Source: Micromonospora avicenniae (GTDB taxonomy: Bacteria > Actinomycetota > Actinomycetes > Mycobacteriales > Micromonosporaceae). Taken from it: DNA of 64,000 nucleotides. The position numbers and the translations under genes are program-made. The stretch is from positions 406,356-470,355 of the forward strand of contig NZ_FTNF01000004.1 of NCBI RefSeq assembly GCF_900156065.1. Reading direction: 5' to 3'. Positions 8,049 through 15,811 of the stretch are shown here, in pieces; the first letter of the stretch is position 1, and every line of letters begins with the position of its first letter. The notes under the pieces are model-generated. The model was not told where the DNA came from, did no database searches, and was given only the letters and a program-made list of their open reading frames with translations.

Positions 8049-8309
8049 TCATCTGACGCTCACCAGCACGGCCGTCCGGCCGTCCTCGATCTCGAACCGG
8101 GCGCCGGGCAGCGCCCACAACAGGTGCCCGGTGCCACGCAGCGCGCCCAGCAGGCTGATCCGGAAGGCGAGGCAGGCGACCAGCACGCCCAGCACGACGA
8201 GCAGCAGCAGCGGCGACAGCACCAGCACTACCGGCAGGACCGGGACGTAGAGCCGCCGCCAGCGGCCGTCGGGACGGCGATGGCGTACCGTCACCAACTG
8301 CGGGATCAC
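8049..8309 (-). CDS. Small single-span membrane protein
   Basis: This 86-residue protein has a basic N-terminus (VRHRRPDGRWRR) and one long hydrophobic stretch, residues 21-55 (VPVLPVVLVLSPLLLLVVLG and on), which could form one or two spans, then a soluble tail. Its start overlaps the DUF2089 stop by four bases and its stop overlaps a possible start of the next gene, so it is firmly in the operon. I do not recognise a family; it probably holds the operon's function at the membrane. Confidence 0.65.
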   Translation of the reverse strand: MIPQLVTVRHRRPDGRWRRLYVPVLPVVLVLSPLLLLVVLGVLVACLAFRISLLGALRGTGHLLWALPGARFEIEDGRTAVLVSVR

Positions 8310-8668
8310 CGCGACTTCTCCAGCTCGGCCAGCGCCTCCTCGACGCTGATCTCCCCCCGCCGCAGGCGGCCGACGACGTCGGCGCCGGTGGGTGCCGGAT
8401 CGGTGTCGACGAAATCGAGGTGCTCGGCGATGCGGTTCAGCCGGGACTTGATCGTCGGGTAGCTCACCCCGAAGATCCGCTCCATCTCCTTGATCGAACC
8501 GTGCGACCGTACGAACGCGGCAACGAACACCTGGTCGTCGACGCCGAGCTGGGCCAGCTGCGGCGGCTCGAACTGACCCTCGACCACGACGCCGGCGCCG
8601 GCGAGGCGGACCCGCTCGACCACGAACCGCTGCCCGCGCGTCAGGTCCGTCAGCTCCTGCCAGTCCAC
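8306..8668 (-). CDS. DUF2089 family regulator-like protein
   Basis: The GTG at 8668, six bases after AGGGAG, gives 120 residues; a TTG at 8683 is possible. The C-terminal half contains a helix-turn-helix-like segment, SIKEMERIFGVSYPTIKSRLNRI, in which a sigma-4-like second helix is clear, as in DUF2089 proteins. The tail (GRLRRGEISVEEALAELE) resembles the SHOCT-like segment of the third gene. It is first in the operon with two downstream genes. A strong promoter with an inverted repeat sits just upstream, compatible with autoregulation. Confidence 0.75.
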   Translation of the reverse strand: MDWQELTDLTRGQRFVVERVRLAGAGVVVEGQFEPPQLAQLGVDDQVFVAAFVRSHGSIKEMERIFGVSYPTIKSRLNRIAEHLDFVDTDPAPTGADVVGRLRRGEISVEEALAELEKSR

Positions 8669-8705
8669 CCTCGACTCCCTCAACCTCGGCGACGCCTGCG
8701 CTTCA

Positions 8706-8734
8706 GTTGTACTTTGACTTTCTTAACGAGTCAA
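8706..8734 (-). promoter_or_regulatory. Promoter of the DUF2089 operon with overlapping inverted repeat
   Basis: On the minus strand a -35 TTGACT (8729-8734) and a -10 TACAAC (8706-8711) are separated by exactly 17 bases. The same TTGACT pairs with AGTCAA nine bases downstream, forming a 6+6 inverted repeat inside the promoter. The DNA at 8700-8780 is strikingly AT-rich for this genome. The rest of 8735-9015 shows no gene. Confidence 0.6.
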
Positions 8735-9015
8735 CATCAGCAACTTGATTTTCTTTATTTGATCTTGAATTATCCAAAGTCCTGGCCACCCTCGTTCACG
8801 ACCCGACGCGCCCGTGACGGCGGCCGGTTCAGACGTCCGAGCCGGCACAGCCCTGGCGCACCCGCGATCCCTGCTGCGGGCGGTACGCCGACAAGCCCAC
8901 GACCCCGCGGGGACGCCTACCGAAGCTGGGTTCTGCCCTGCACAAGCCGGTTCCGCGACCGCCATCGGGGTACGGGTCCCGGTTCCACCGACTTGCCGAT
9001 GGTGTCGGTGTAACG

Positions 9016-9387
9016 ATGGACGGCGTGGTACCTGCGAAAACCGCCATGCCTGCGATGTCGCCGCTTGCCGGGGAGCCGATCAAACGTGCCGATGCCGAAC
9101 GCCTCGCCGGAGTGCTCAAGGCATTCGCCGACCCGGCCCGACTGCGGCTGCTCAGCCTCATCCAGTCCAATCCGGAGGGCGAAGCCTCGGTGAGTGACCT
9201 CACCGCGCCGCTCGGGCTCTCCCAGCCGACCGTGAGTCACCACCTCCGGATCCTCACCGAGGCCGGCCTGCTCGAGCGGGAGAAGCGCGGCGTCTGGGCG
9301 TACTACCGTCTGGTGCCGTCGGCGATCGCTCAGATAGCCGACCTGCTGACGCCGCCCCGCAAGCGGGCGACGAAGCGGGCCCGCTGA
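9016..9387 (+). CDS. ArsR/SmtB family transcriptional regulator
   Basis: The 123-residue protein starts at the ATG at 9016 with no clear ribosome site; later in-frame ATGs at 9046 and 9055 are possible. It has the winged-helix core of ArsR proteins, LKAFADPARLRLLSLI followed by the recognition helix LSQPTVSHHLRILTEAGLL. In classical arsenic-sensing ArsR the segment before this helix reads Cys-Val-Cys-Asp-Leu; here it is Ser-Val-Ser-Asp-Leu, so both metal-binding cysteines are absent. It may sense something else or regulate constitutively. It stands alone upstream of a second ArsR-type gene. Confidence 0.85.
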   Translation: MDGVVPAKTAMPAMSPLAGEPIKRADAERLAGVLKAFADPARLRLLSLIQSNPEGEASVSDLTAPLGLSQPTVSHHLRILTEAGLLEREKRGVWAYYRLVPSAIAQIADLLTPPRKRATKRAR

Positions 9388-9468
9388 GCGACGTCGCCGT
9401 CCCCGGCGCGTTGGTGGTAGCCGCGCAGAACCGCACCGACGATCAGGAATGCGACACGCATCCGGGTT

Positions 9469-9488
9469 AGTACATCGCACGATGTACT
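9469..9488. promoter_or_regulatory. Palindromic operator over the start of the CmtR-like gene
   Basis: AGTACATCG and CGATGTACT form a perfect 9+9 inverted repeat with a CA spacer. The ATG at 9482 lies in the right arm, so a bound repressor would block transcription start or translation. There is no ribosome-binding site, consistent with a leaderless transcript. Probable autoregulatory site of the downstream repressor. Confidence 0.6.
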
Positions 9489-9826
9489 GTCTGGCCGTGG
9501 AGACGTTGACGCACGGGCAGGTGCTCGCCCGATTCGGCCACGCCCTGTCCGACCCGATCCGCACGCGCCTGCTCCTCGCCCTCAGGGAAGCACCCGGCTA
9601 CCCTGCGGAGCTCGCCGACCTGCTGGGCACCACGCGACAAAATCTCTCCAACCACCTCGCCTGCCTGCGCGGCTGCGGACTCGTCGTGGCCGCCCCAGAA
9701 GGCCGGCGCACCCGCTACGAGCTCGCCGATCCTCGCCTCGCCCACGCCCTGGGCGACCTTCTGGGTCTCGTGCTGGCCGTCGATCCGGCAGCCTGCCCCG
9801 ACGCCGATGCCGAAGGCTGCTGCTGA
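9482..9826 (+). CDS. CmtR-like ArsR family metal-sensing repressor
   Basis: From the ATG at 9482 the protein has 114 residues. The recognition region TTRQNLSNHLACLRGCGLV contains two cysteines spaced as in mycobacterial CmtR (Cys-X3-Cys in the DNA-binding helix), and further cysteines lie in the tail (AACPDADAEGCC), matching the third CmtR ligand. CmtR senses cadmium and lead and represses an efflux gene. The stop codon overlaps the start of a CDF transporter gene by one base, so they are one operon controlled from the palindrome at the start codon. The metal specificity is inferred from these ligands. Confidence 0.8.
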   Translation: MYCLAVETLTHGQVLARFGHALSDPIRTRLLLALREAPGYPAELADLLGTTRQNLSNHLACLRGCGLVVAAPEGRRTRYELADPRLAHALGDLLGLVLAVDPAACPDADAEGCC

Positions 9827-10581
9827 TGGCCTCCCCGTCACGCCAGTTACCCGTGCTCGGCCCCTCCCCCGTCCGGCGGGCGGTGCTGGCGCGCCGGATC
9901 CAGCTGCTCGTGGCCGCAACCATCACCTACAACGTGATCGAGGCCGTCGTCGCGATCACCGCCGGCACCCTCGCCTCCTCCACGGCACTCATCGGGTTCG
10001 GTCTTGATTCGGTGGTCGAGGTGTCATCGGCCGCCGCGGTGGCATGGCAGTTCGCCGGCCGGGACCCGGAGGCCCGCGAGAAGGTCGCTCTGCGCGTCAT
10101 CGCGGTGTCGTTCTTCGCTCTGGCCGCCTACGTGACCGTCGAGTCGGTGCGCGCACTGGTGGGAGACGCCGACCCGCGACACTCCAGCGTCGGGCTCGTC
10201 CTCGCGGCGCTCTCGCTGCTGATCATGCCCGCACTCTCCTACGCCCAACGGCGAGCCGGCCGCGAGCTCGGCTCCCGTTCCGCGGTCGCCGACTCGAATC
10301 AGACGCTCCTGTGCACCTACCTGTCCGCGGCGCTGCTCGTGGGTCTGGGCTTGAGCAGCCTGTTCGGCTGGTCCTGGGCCGACCCGGTAGCGGCGCTGGT
10401 GATCGCGGCCGCAGCCGTTAAGGAAGGCCGGGAAGCCTGGCACGGCGACGCCTGCTGCGCCCCAGCCCTCACCAGCACCACCGCGGGGACCGACTCCTGC
10501 GGGTGTCAGCCCGGCTGCTCCTGCCTGAGAAGTTCCGGCAGGCTGTCGGATCCGGCCGCTCGGCGGTCGTCTGACTGGTGA
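9826..10581 (+). CDS. Cation diffusion facilitator (CDF) metal exporter
   Basis: The 251-residue protein starts at an ATG sharing one base with the repressor stop. About five to six membrane segments span residues 25-200. Conserved acidic sites appear as GFGLDSVVE near residue 65 and VADSNQTLLCTYLS near 155, as in the CDF subgroup usually found beside CmtR-like regulators. Instead of a full cytosolic domain it ends in a Cys/His-rich tail (HGDACCAP, then CGCQPGCSC), which could bind soft metals. Likely role: export of cadmium, lead or a similar ion across the inner membrane under control of the upstream repressor. Confidence 0.85.
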   Translation: MASPSRQLPVLGPSPVRRAVLARRIQLLVAATITYNVIEAVVAITAGTLASSTALIGFGLDSVVEVSSAAAVAWQFAGRDPEAREKVALRVIAVSFFALAAYVTVESVRALVGDADPRHSSVGLVLAALSLLIMPALSYAQRRAGRELGSRSAVADSNQTLLCTYLSAALLVGLGLSSLFGWSWADPVAALVIAAAAVKEGREAWHGDACCAPALTSTTAGTDSCGCQPGCSCLRSSGRLSDPAARRSSDW

Positions 10582-10677
10582 AGACCCTACGAAGGGGAAC
10601 CAGCTTTACGGTGAGCGGGACGAGGAGTTGACCAGGCGGATGGTCACCCTGTCCGCATCGGACCGACCGGAGGAACG

Positions 10678-11019
10678 ATGAAGTACGTGCTGATGTTCGT
10701 CGACACCGAGCAGTTCGCTGCCGACCTGGCCGCGATGGATGAATCCGAGCGCGGACGCGCCTACGACCGCGTGCGACAGTGGTTCGCCGACCACCACGAC
10801 AAGATCACCCACCACTCCCATCTCCTGCCGCCGGACACCGCCACCACGCTGCGGCTCGACCGGGTCGAGCCACTGGTCTCCGACGGACCGTTCGTCGAAG
10901 GCAAGGAGATCATCAGCGGGTACGCCGAGATCGAGGTGGCCGATCTCGACGAGGCCCTGCGCGTGGCGAAGTCGTGGCCGGCCTGCCCCGTGGTGGAGAT
11001 CCGGCCGATCGCCGCTTGA
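10678..11019 (+). CDS. YCII/DGPF domain protein
   Basis: This 113-residue protein follows GGAGGAACG and an ATG. It opens with MKYVLMFVDT and contains the LVSDGPFVEGKEIISGYAEI segment that defines the DGPF subgroup of YCII-related proteins, then VADLDEALRVAKSWPACP. YCII proteins have a ferredoxin-like fold; their chemistry is mostly unknown. Its stop overlaps the start of an ECF42-type sigma factor gene, a well-known pairing in actinobacteria. Confidence 0.85.
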   Translation: MKYVLMFVDTEQFAADLAAMDESERGRAYDRVRQWFADHHDKITHHSHLLPPDTATTLRLDRVEPLVSDGPFVEGKEIISGYAEIEVADLDEALRVAKSWPACPVVEIRPIAA

Positions 11020-12212
11020 CCCAGCCGACGTACGCCGAGCTCGCCCGCGTGGTACGCGACCATGCGGGCCGGCTCGCCGCGTCCCTCGTCCATCTGGTCG
11101 GCGACTTCAGCGCCGCCGAAGATCTCGTACAGGAAGCTGTCGAGGCCGCCCTGACGCACTGGCCCGCCGAGGGCATCCCGGACCGACCGGACGCGTGGCT
11201 GTACACCGTGGCCCGCCGCCGTGGCCTCGACCACCTCCGCCGCGAGCATCGTCACCGGCAGAAGCTCGCCCTGGTGCCGTGGCCGGCCGAGCCGCAGCCC
11301 GACCACCGGCTACGGCTGATCTTCACCTGCTGCCACCCGGCACTGCCTCGCGCCGCTCAGATCGCCCTGACCCTCCGGGTGGTCTGTGGGCTGACCACCG
11401 CACAGATCGCCAAAGCGTTCCTCGTTCCGGAGAGCACCGTCGGCCAGCGCATCACTCGCGCCAAACGAAAGATCAGCGACGCCGCCATCCCGTACCGTGT
11501 CCCCTCCCCGGAGGACCTCGGCGACCGCCTCGCGGAAGTCCTCGCCGTGATCTACCTGCTGTTCAACGAGGGCTACCTGTCCACCGGCGGCGACCAGCCC
11601 CAGTCTCACGACGTCGCCGACGAGGCCGAGTTCCTCGCCGCGCTGCTGCATCAGCTCATGCCCACCGAGCCCGAGGTCACCGGTCTGCTCGCCCTGATCC
11701 GGCTGCACCGGGCCAGGGCCGGCGCCCGCTTCGACCGCGGCGGCGAGATCGTGCGGCTCCAACACCAGGATCGATCGTTGTGGGACCGCCGGGCCATCGC
11801 GGACGCGAGCCGGCTGATCGCCCGCGCCGCGGCACAGCAGCGACCAGGCCCATACCAGCTGCAAGCAGCGATCGTCGCCTGTCACGCGGAAGCCATCCGG
11901 TGGGAGGACACCGACTGGACCCAGATAACGGTGCTGTACGACATGCTGTTGCACCTCGCACCGTCACCGGTCACCCGACTCCATCGGGCGATCGCGCTAC
12001 GTTTCGTCGCCGGCCCGGCAGCCGCGCTCGCCGAAGTTGATCGCCTGGCCGGCGCGCTGAGCCACCACCACCTCTTCCACGCCACTCGCGCCGAACTTCT
12101 CCGCGACCTCGGTGACACCGACCAGGCACGGGCCGCCGACGGACTCGCCCTCGCCCTGAGCACCAACCCGGCCGAACGATCCCTCCTGCGCCGACGTCTC
12201 AACTGGTCGTGA
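11016..12212 (+). CDS. ECF42-type RNA polymerase sigma factor
   Basis: A TTG at 11016 overlaps the YCII stop (TTGA), giving 398 residues; a GTG at 11049 is an alternative. Sigma region 2 is seen as DFSAAEDLVQEAVEAALTHW with RPDAWLYTVARRRGLDHLRR, and region 4 as LTTAQIAKAFLVPESTVGQRITRAK. The roughly 220-residue C-terminal extension (VIYLLFNEGYLS, then a TPR-like part near 250-390) is the hallmark of ECF42. No anti-sigma factor is encoded nearby; in this group the extension is thought to control activity. DGPF proteins are the usual targets, fitting the upstream gene. Confidence 0.88.
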   Translation: MTQPTYAELARVVRDHAGRLAASLVHLVGDFSAAEDLVQEAVEAALTHWPAEGIPDRPDAWLYTVARRRGLDHLRREHRHRQKLALVPWPAEPQPDHRLRLIFTCCHPALPRAAQIALTLRVVCGLTTAQIAKAFLVPESTVGQRITRAKRKISDAAIPYRVPSPEDLGDRLAEVLAVIYLLFNEGYLSTGGDQPQSHDVADEAEFLAALLHQLMPTEPEVTGLLALIRLHRARAGARFDRGGEIVRLQHQDRSLWDRRAIADASRLIARAAAQQRPGPYQLQAAIVACHAEAIRWEDTDWTQITVLYDMLLHLAPSPVTRLHRAIALRFVAGPAAALAEVDRLAGALSHHHLFHATRAELLRDLGDTDQARAADGLALALSTNPAERSLLRRRLNWS

Positions 12213-12384
12213 ACCGGCATCAGGGTGTCGTCCGTTCGCAGGGTCGCCGGCCCGTCGTCGGCCGATCCGCGGATCGTCCTGCCCGTCTGCTCACGGGTCG
12301 GCTCGGCGAGTGATCTGGCTCACCCGTGTCACAGACCGCCGTACGCGCGGTGTCTTAAGGCCACACCTTCACGGAGGAGAGGCC

Positions 12385-13587
12385 ATGGTTGAGAACACCA
12401 ATGTCGTAGTGGTCGGCGGCGGGTACGCCGGCGTGATGGCGGCCAACCGCCTGACCCGGCGCCACGGCGTGGCGGTGACCCTGATCAACCCCCGCCCGGC
12501 CTTTGTCGAGCGGATCCGCCTGCACCAACTCGTGGGCGGGTCGGACGACGCGGTCATGGACTACCAGGAGATCCTTGCCGGCGGCGTCGGGCTGGTGGTC
12601 GACACCGTGACCCGGATCGACGCGACCGGGCGTCGCGTCACCCTGGCGAGCGGCGGCACCCTCGACTACGACTACCTGATCTACGCCGTGGGCAGCGGCA
12701 GCGCCGACCCGGGCGTGCCCGGCGCGGCGGAGCACGCCTACCCGATCGCCACCCTGGAGGAGGCGCGGCGACTGCGGCCGGTCGTCGACGCCGCGCCGGC
12801 ATCAACCGCGGTGACGGTGGTGGGAGCCGGGCCGACCGGCCTTGAAACCGCTTCCGAACTGGCGGAGCTGGGCCGGAAGGTGACCATCGTATGCGGAGAG
12901 GTGCTCGGGCCGTACCTGCATCCGCGTGCCCGGCGCTCGGTGGCCGGGCGGCTCACCAAGCTCGGTGTGACCGTGATCGAGGGCCCAGGTGCCAGAGTTG
13001 CCGGCGTGACAGCTGATGCCGTCCAACTCGGCGACGGCCGCGAGTTGTCCAGCGGCCTGACCATCTGGACCGCCGGGTTCGGCGTGCCGGACCTGGCCGC
13101 CCGCAGCGGGCTGAGCACGGATGCGTTGGGCCGCCTGCTCACCGACGAGACGCTCACGAGCGTGGACGACGCGCGCGTCGTCGCGGCCGGAGACTCGGCG
13201 GCACCATCGAACCTGCCGGTGCGGATGAGCTGCCAGTCCGCGGTGCAGCTGGGCCCGCAGGCCGCCGAGACGGTGCTGAGCCGGCTCGCCGGCGAACCGC
13301 CCGCCGCCTTCGACGTCGGCTTCTTCGGCGAGTGCATAAGCCTGGGACGTCGCGCCGGGATCATCCAGTACGCCAGGAGGGACGACACCGCGACCGGGCT
13401 GTTCTTCCACGGCGGCCGGCCCATCGCGATGATGAAGGAGGCCGTGTGCAGGAGCACCGTCTGGCAGTTGAGGCAGGAGGCGCGTAGACCCGGGTCGCGC
13501 AATCTCTGGTTCAAGGACCGGCAGCGCCAGGAGTTGCGGCGCGCCGAGGCCGGCGAGGCGCCGACGGTCACCAGCCGGCCGGCCTGA
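12385..13587 (+). CDS. FAD-dependent NAD(P)H oxidoreductase (NDH-2-like)
   Basis: The ATG at 12385 follows GGAGGAGAG and gives 400 residues. An N-terminal FAD-binding motif VVVGGGYAGVMAANRL lies at residues 7-22, and a second Rossmann motif VTVVGAGPTGLETASELAELG near 146 would bind NAD(P)H. The pattern fits the pyridine nucleotide-disulfide oxidoreductase superfamily, NDH-2/AIF-like, without a redox-active Cys pair. It ends 14 bases before an ECF41 sigma factor gene; ECF41 factors usually sit beside an oxidoreductase, decarboxylase or epimerase gene that they control, so this is its probable target. Confidence 0.85.
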   Translation: MVENTNVVVVGGGYAGVMAANRLTRRHGVAVTLINPRPAFVERIRLHQLVGGSDDAVMDYQEILAGGVGLVVDTVTRIDATGRRVTLASGGTLDYDYLIYAVGSGSADPGVPGAAEHAYPIATLEEARRLRPVVDAAPASTAVTVVGAGPTGLETASELAELGRKVTIVCGEVLGPYLHPRARRSVAGRLTKLGVTVIEGPGARVAGVTADAVQLGDGRELSSGLTIWTAGFGVPDLAARSGLSTDALGRLLTDETLTSVDDARVVAAGDSAAPSNLPVRMSCQSAVQLGPQAAETVLSRLAGEPPAAFDVGFFGECISLGRRAGIIQYARRDDTATGLFFHGGRPIAMMKEAVCRSTVWQLRQEARRPGSRNLWFKDRQRQELRRAEAGEAPTVTSRPA

Positions 13588-13601
13588 AGAGAGGTGCCGA
13601 G

Positions 13602-14498
13602 ATGAGCCACCACGCGGGTGACCCGGCGACGCAAGCCTTCGTAGCCCACCGAAACCTGCTCTTCACCGTCGCCTACGAGATCCTCGGATCGGCGGCCGAC
13701 ACAGAGGACGTACTGCAGGAGACCTGGCTGCGGTGGGTGAAGGTCGATCTGGGTCAGGTACGCGACCCACGTGCCTACCTGATCCGGATCACCACCCGCC
13801 AGTCGCTCAACCGCCTGCGCAGCATGCGGCGGCGCAAGGAGGCGTACGTCGGTCCCTGGCTGCCCGAGCCGCTGCTCACCGCGCCGGACACGGCCGAGAA
13901 TGTCGAGCTGGCCGAGAGCGTGTCGATGGCCATGATGCTCGTCCTCGAGACGCTCTCGCCGACCGAGCGCGCCGTCTTCGTGCTGCGCGAGGCGTTCGAG
14001 GTCAGCTACGACGAGATCGCGGCGGCCGTCGGCAAGAGCCCGGCGGCCGTACGCCAGATCGCGCATCGCGCCCGGCAGCACGTCGATGCCCGCCGCCCCC
14101 GCACGGTGGTCTCCCCGGGCGAAATGCGGGCGGCGCTGGAAGCCTTCCAGCGCGCGGTCGAGACCAGCGACCTGCGGGACCTGCTCGACGTGCTCGCGCC
14201 CGAGGTGGTCGTGGTCAGCGACGGTGGCGGCGTCAGACAGGCCGCGCTGCGGCCGATCGTCGGCGCGGAGAAGGCGATCCGGATGTTCCTCGGCAGCATG
14301 CGGAAGGTCGGCGGCACGCTCACCACCGAACCGACCGTGATCAACGGCAGCCCGGCGCTGCTGTTCCGCGTCGACGGGGAGATCGACGGCGTCGCCGCGC
14401 TACGGATCGAGGACGCTCTGGTCACCGGTATCTACTACGTCCGTAACCCGGAGAAGCTGTCCCGCCTCGAGTCCGAAACCCCGCTCACCCTGCAATGA
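13602..14498 (+). CDS. ECF41-type sigma factor (SigJ-like) with SnoaL-like C-terminus
   Basis: This 298-residue protein begins at an ATG after GAGAGGTG. Region 2 appears as GSAADTEDVLQETWLRW, followed by the group-specific linker WLPEP at residues 86-90, and region 4 as VSYDEIAAAVGKSPAAVRQIAHRA. The C-terminal SnoaL/NTF2-like domain carries the typical DGGG and NPEKL motifs that regulate ECF41 activity in place of an anti-sigma factor. It is the second ECF factor within 3 kb. The oxidoreductase just upstream is the likely operon partner and target. Confidence 0.9.
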   Translation: MSHHAGDPATQAFVAHRNLLFTVAYEILGSAADTEDVLQETWLRWVKVDLGQVRDPRAYLIRITTRQSLNRLRSMRRRKEAYVGPWLPEPLLTAPDTAENVELAESVSMAMMLVLETLSPTERAVFVLREAFEVSYDEIAAAVGKSPAAVRQIAHRARQHVDARRPRTVVSPGEMRAALEAFQRAVETSDLRDLLDVLAPEVVVVSDGGGVRQAALRPIVGAEKAIRMFLGSMRKVGGTLTTEPTVINGSPALLFRVDGEIDGVAALRIEDALVTGIYYVRNPEKLSRLESETPLTLQ

Positions 14499-14515
14499 GC
14501 GCCGCAACGAACGGC

Positions 14516-14908
14516 TCACGGTCGGTCGGGAGGGTTCGCCGGCTGTTGTCCCGGCCAGAACGGCCACTCCTCGAACGACCGGCAACGTCCGTCCTCAGCG
14601 AACCGCATGATCCACAGATCCCGGTACTCCTGGTCGACCGGGTCGCCGTAGCGGACCTCGAGGCGTGCCACCGCGGTGTCGCCCTCGACCGCGACGATCT
14701 CGCTGGCCAGCTGGAACACCTCGTCGGGACCTTTGCGCTGCTCTTCCCACATCCGGGCGATGGCCGGCAGGCCGACGACGGGCGTCCAGTACGGCCCCTG
14801 CCGGTAGGTCGCATCCGCGGTGAAGAGCGTGACCAGCGGGTCCGTGCCCGGCGTCCGCCACGCCCGTTCATAGGCGGCGATCCAACCGTCGACACGCTTC
14901 CTGTCCAC
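14516..14908 (-). CDS. SnoaL/NTF2-like protein
   Basis: The GTG at 14908 gives 130 residues. The fold is recognisable from VDGWIAAYERAWRTPG, LVTLFTADATYRQGPYWTPV and the alternating C-terminal strands (TAVARLEVRYGD, LWIMRFAEDGRC, FEEWPFWPGQ). NTF2-like proteins of this type bind small molecules or act as cofactor-independent isomerases or hydrolases; no specific substrate can be assigned. It is convergent with the ECF41 gene, separated by 17 bases. Confidence 0.75.
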   Translation of the reverse strand: MDRKRVDGWIAAYERAWRTPGTDPLVTLFTADATYRQGPYWTPVVGLPAIARMWEEQRKGPDEVFQLASEIVAVEGDTAVARLEVRYGDPVDQEYRDLWIMRFAEDGRCRSFEEWPFWPGQQPANPPDRP

Positions 14909-15044
14909 GGATCCACCCTGCCATCCGCCGGGCGGCAGGTGGCCGGAATGCGAGATGCGCGTCAGGCGATGCCGCGGGACACAAGGGAGGTGGGACGAAC
15001 TAGCATTGCCGCGGTCCGGCATGGTTCTGCTGAAACGAGGCGAA

Positions 15045-15758
15045 ATGCGTTGGCTCCGGCGGTTGCTGGGCGGCGGGCGGGTCCAACTCGATCCGGAGCG
15101 GCAGCAGGCGCTGCTACGCGACATCCAGTACCGGTACGGAGCCCGCGCGCAGGTCCGGTTTCCCGAGCAGGTCGAGGCAGTCACCGGAATGCTCGACGGT
15201 GACGACGGGTTGGTGGTGGCCGCCCGGATCGTCAGCCAGGTCGCCGACGAAGCCCACGCGGACCTGCAGGCCCAGGCCCACGAGATCCACCGACGGACGG
15301 GCCGCCGGCTCCTGGTGCACCGCCGGAACTACCGGCCGCTGTGGAAGGAGGCCGGTCAGGCACTGCGGTGGCCACTGTTCACGCTGCCGTCCGGCTTCCA
15401 CCCGTACGCGCAGGTCGCGGCCGCCGTCACCGTGCTCGGCGGCCGGGCGTCCCGGCTCGACCGGCTCGCCGACCCGAATCCGCTCGTCACCCGCGTGTTC
15501 GAGGTGCTCGACCTGACCACCGCCGGCTGGGAGTACGGCCGGGTGCGGGTGGACACCGACGCGGCCACCCTGGTCGATCGGTTGATCACGAGCGCCGGCC
15601 AGGTTCTCGCGGCGATGGACGACCCACCCCGGCTGCCACCTCCGGTTCGTGAGCTGATGCGCCGCAACAACACCCTCGACGTGCACGATCCGACCAGCTC
15701 TCAGCCGATAGGCCGGTTCAACCTGGGCGCGAGGTTGCGGGAGCGTCTGCTCGTCTGA
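15045..15758 (+). CDS. Unrecognised actinobacterial protein
   Basis: The ATG at 15045 has a GAGG sequence five bases upstream and gives 237 residues; an ATG at 15021 would add eight. The protein is soluble and mixed alpha/beta, with helical segments (EQVEAVTGMLDGDDGLVVAA, HADLQAQAHEIHRRTGRR) and no signal peptide. I do not recognise a domain. Good third-position GC and a shadow-free frame support that it is coding. It lies between the SnoaL-like gene and a convergent hydrolase and seems to be its own unit. Confidence 0.65.
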   Translation: MRWLRRLLGGGRVQLDPERQQALLRDIQYRYGARAQVRFPEQVEAVTGMLDGDDGLVVAARIVSQVADEAHADLQAQAHEIHRRTGRRLLVHRRNYRPLWKEAGQALRWPLFTLPSGFHPYAQVAAAVTVLGGRASRLDRLADPNPLVTRVFEVLDLTTAGWEYGRVRVDTDAATLVDRLITSAGQVLAAMDDPPRLPPPVRELMRRNNTLDVHDPTSSQPIGRFNLGARLRERLLV

Positions 15759-15811
15759 GGAACCGGGACGACGCAGCGGCTCCGGCTGCGACGACTGCGG
15801 CCAGATCGACC

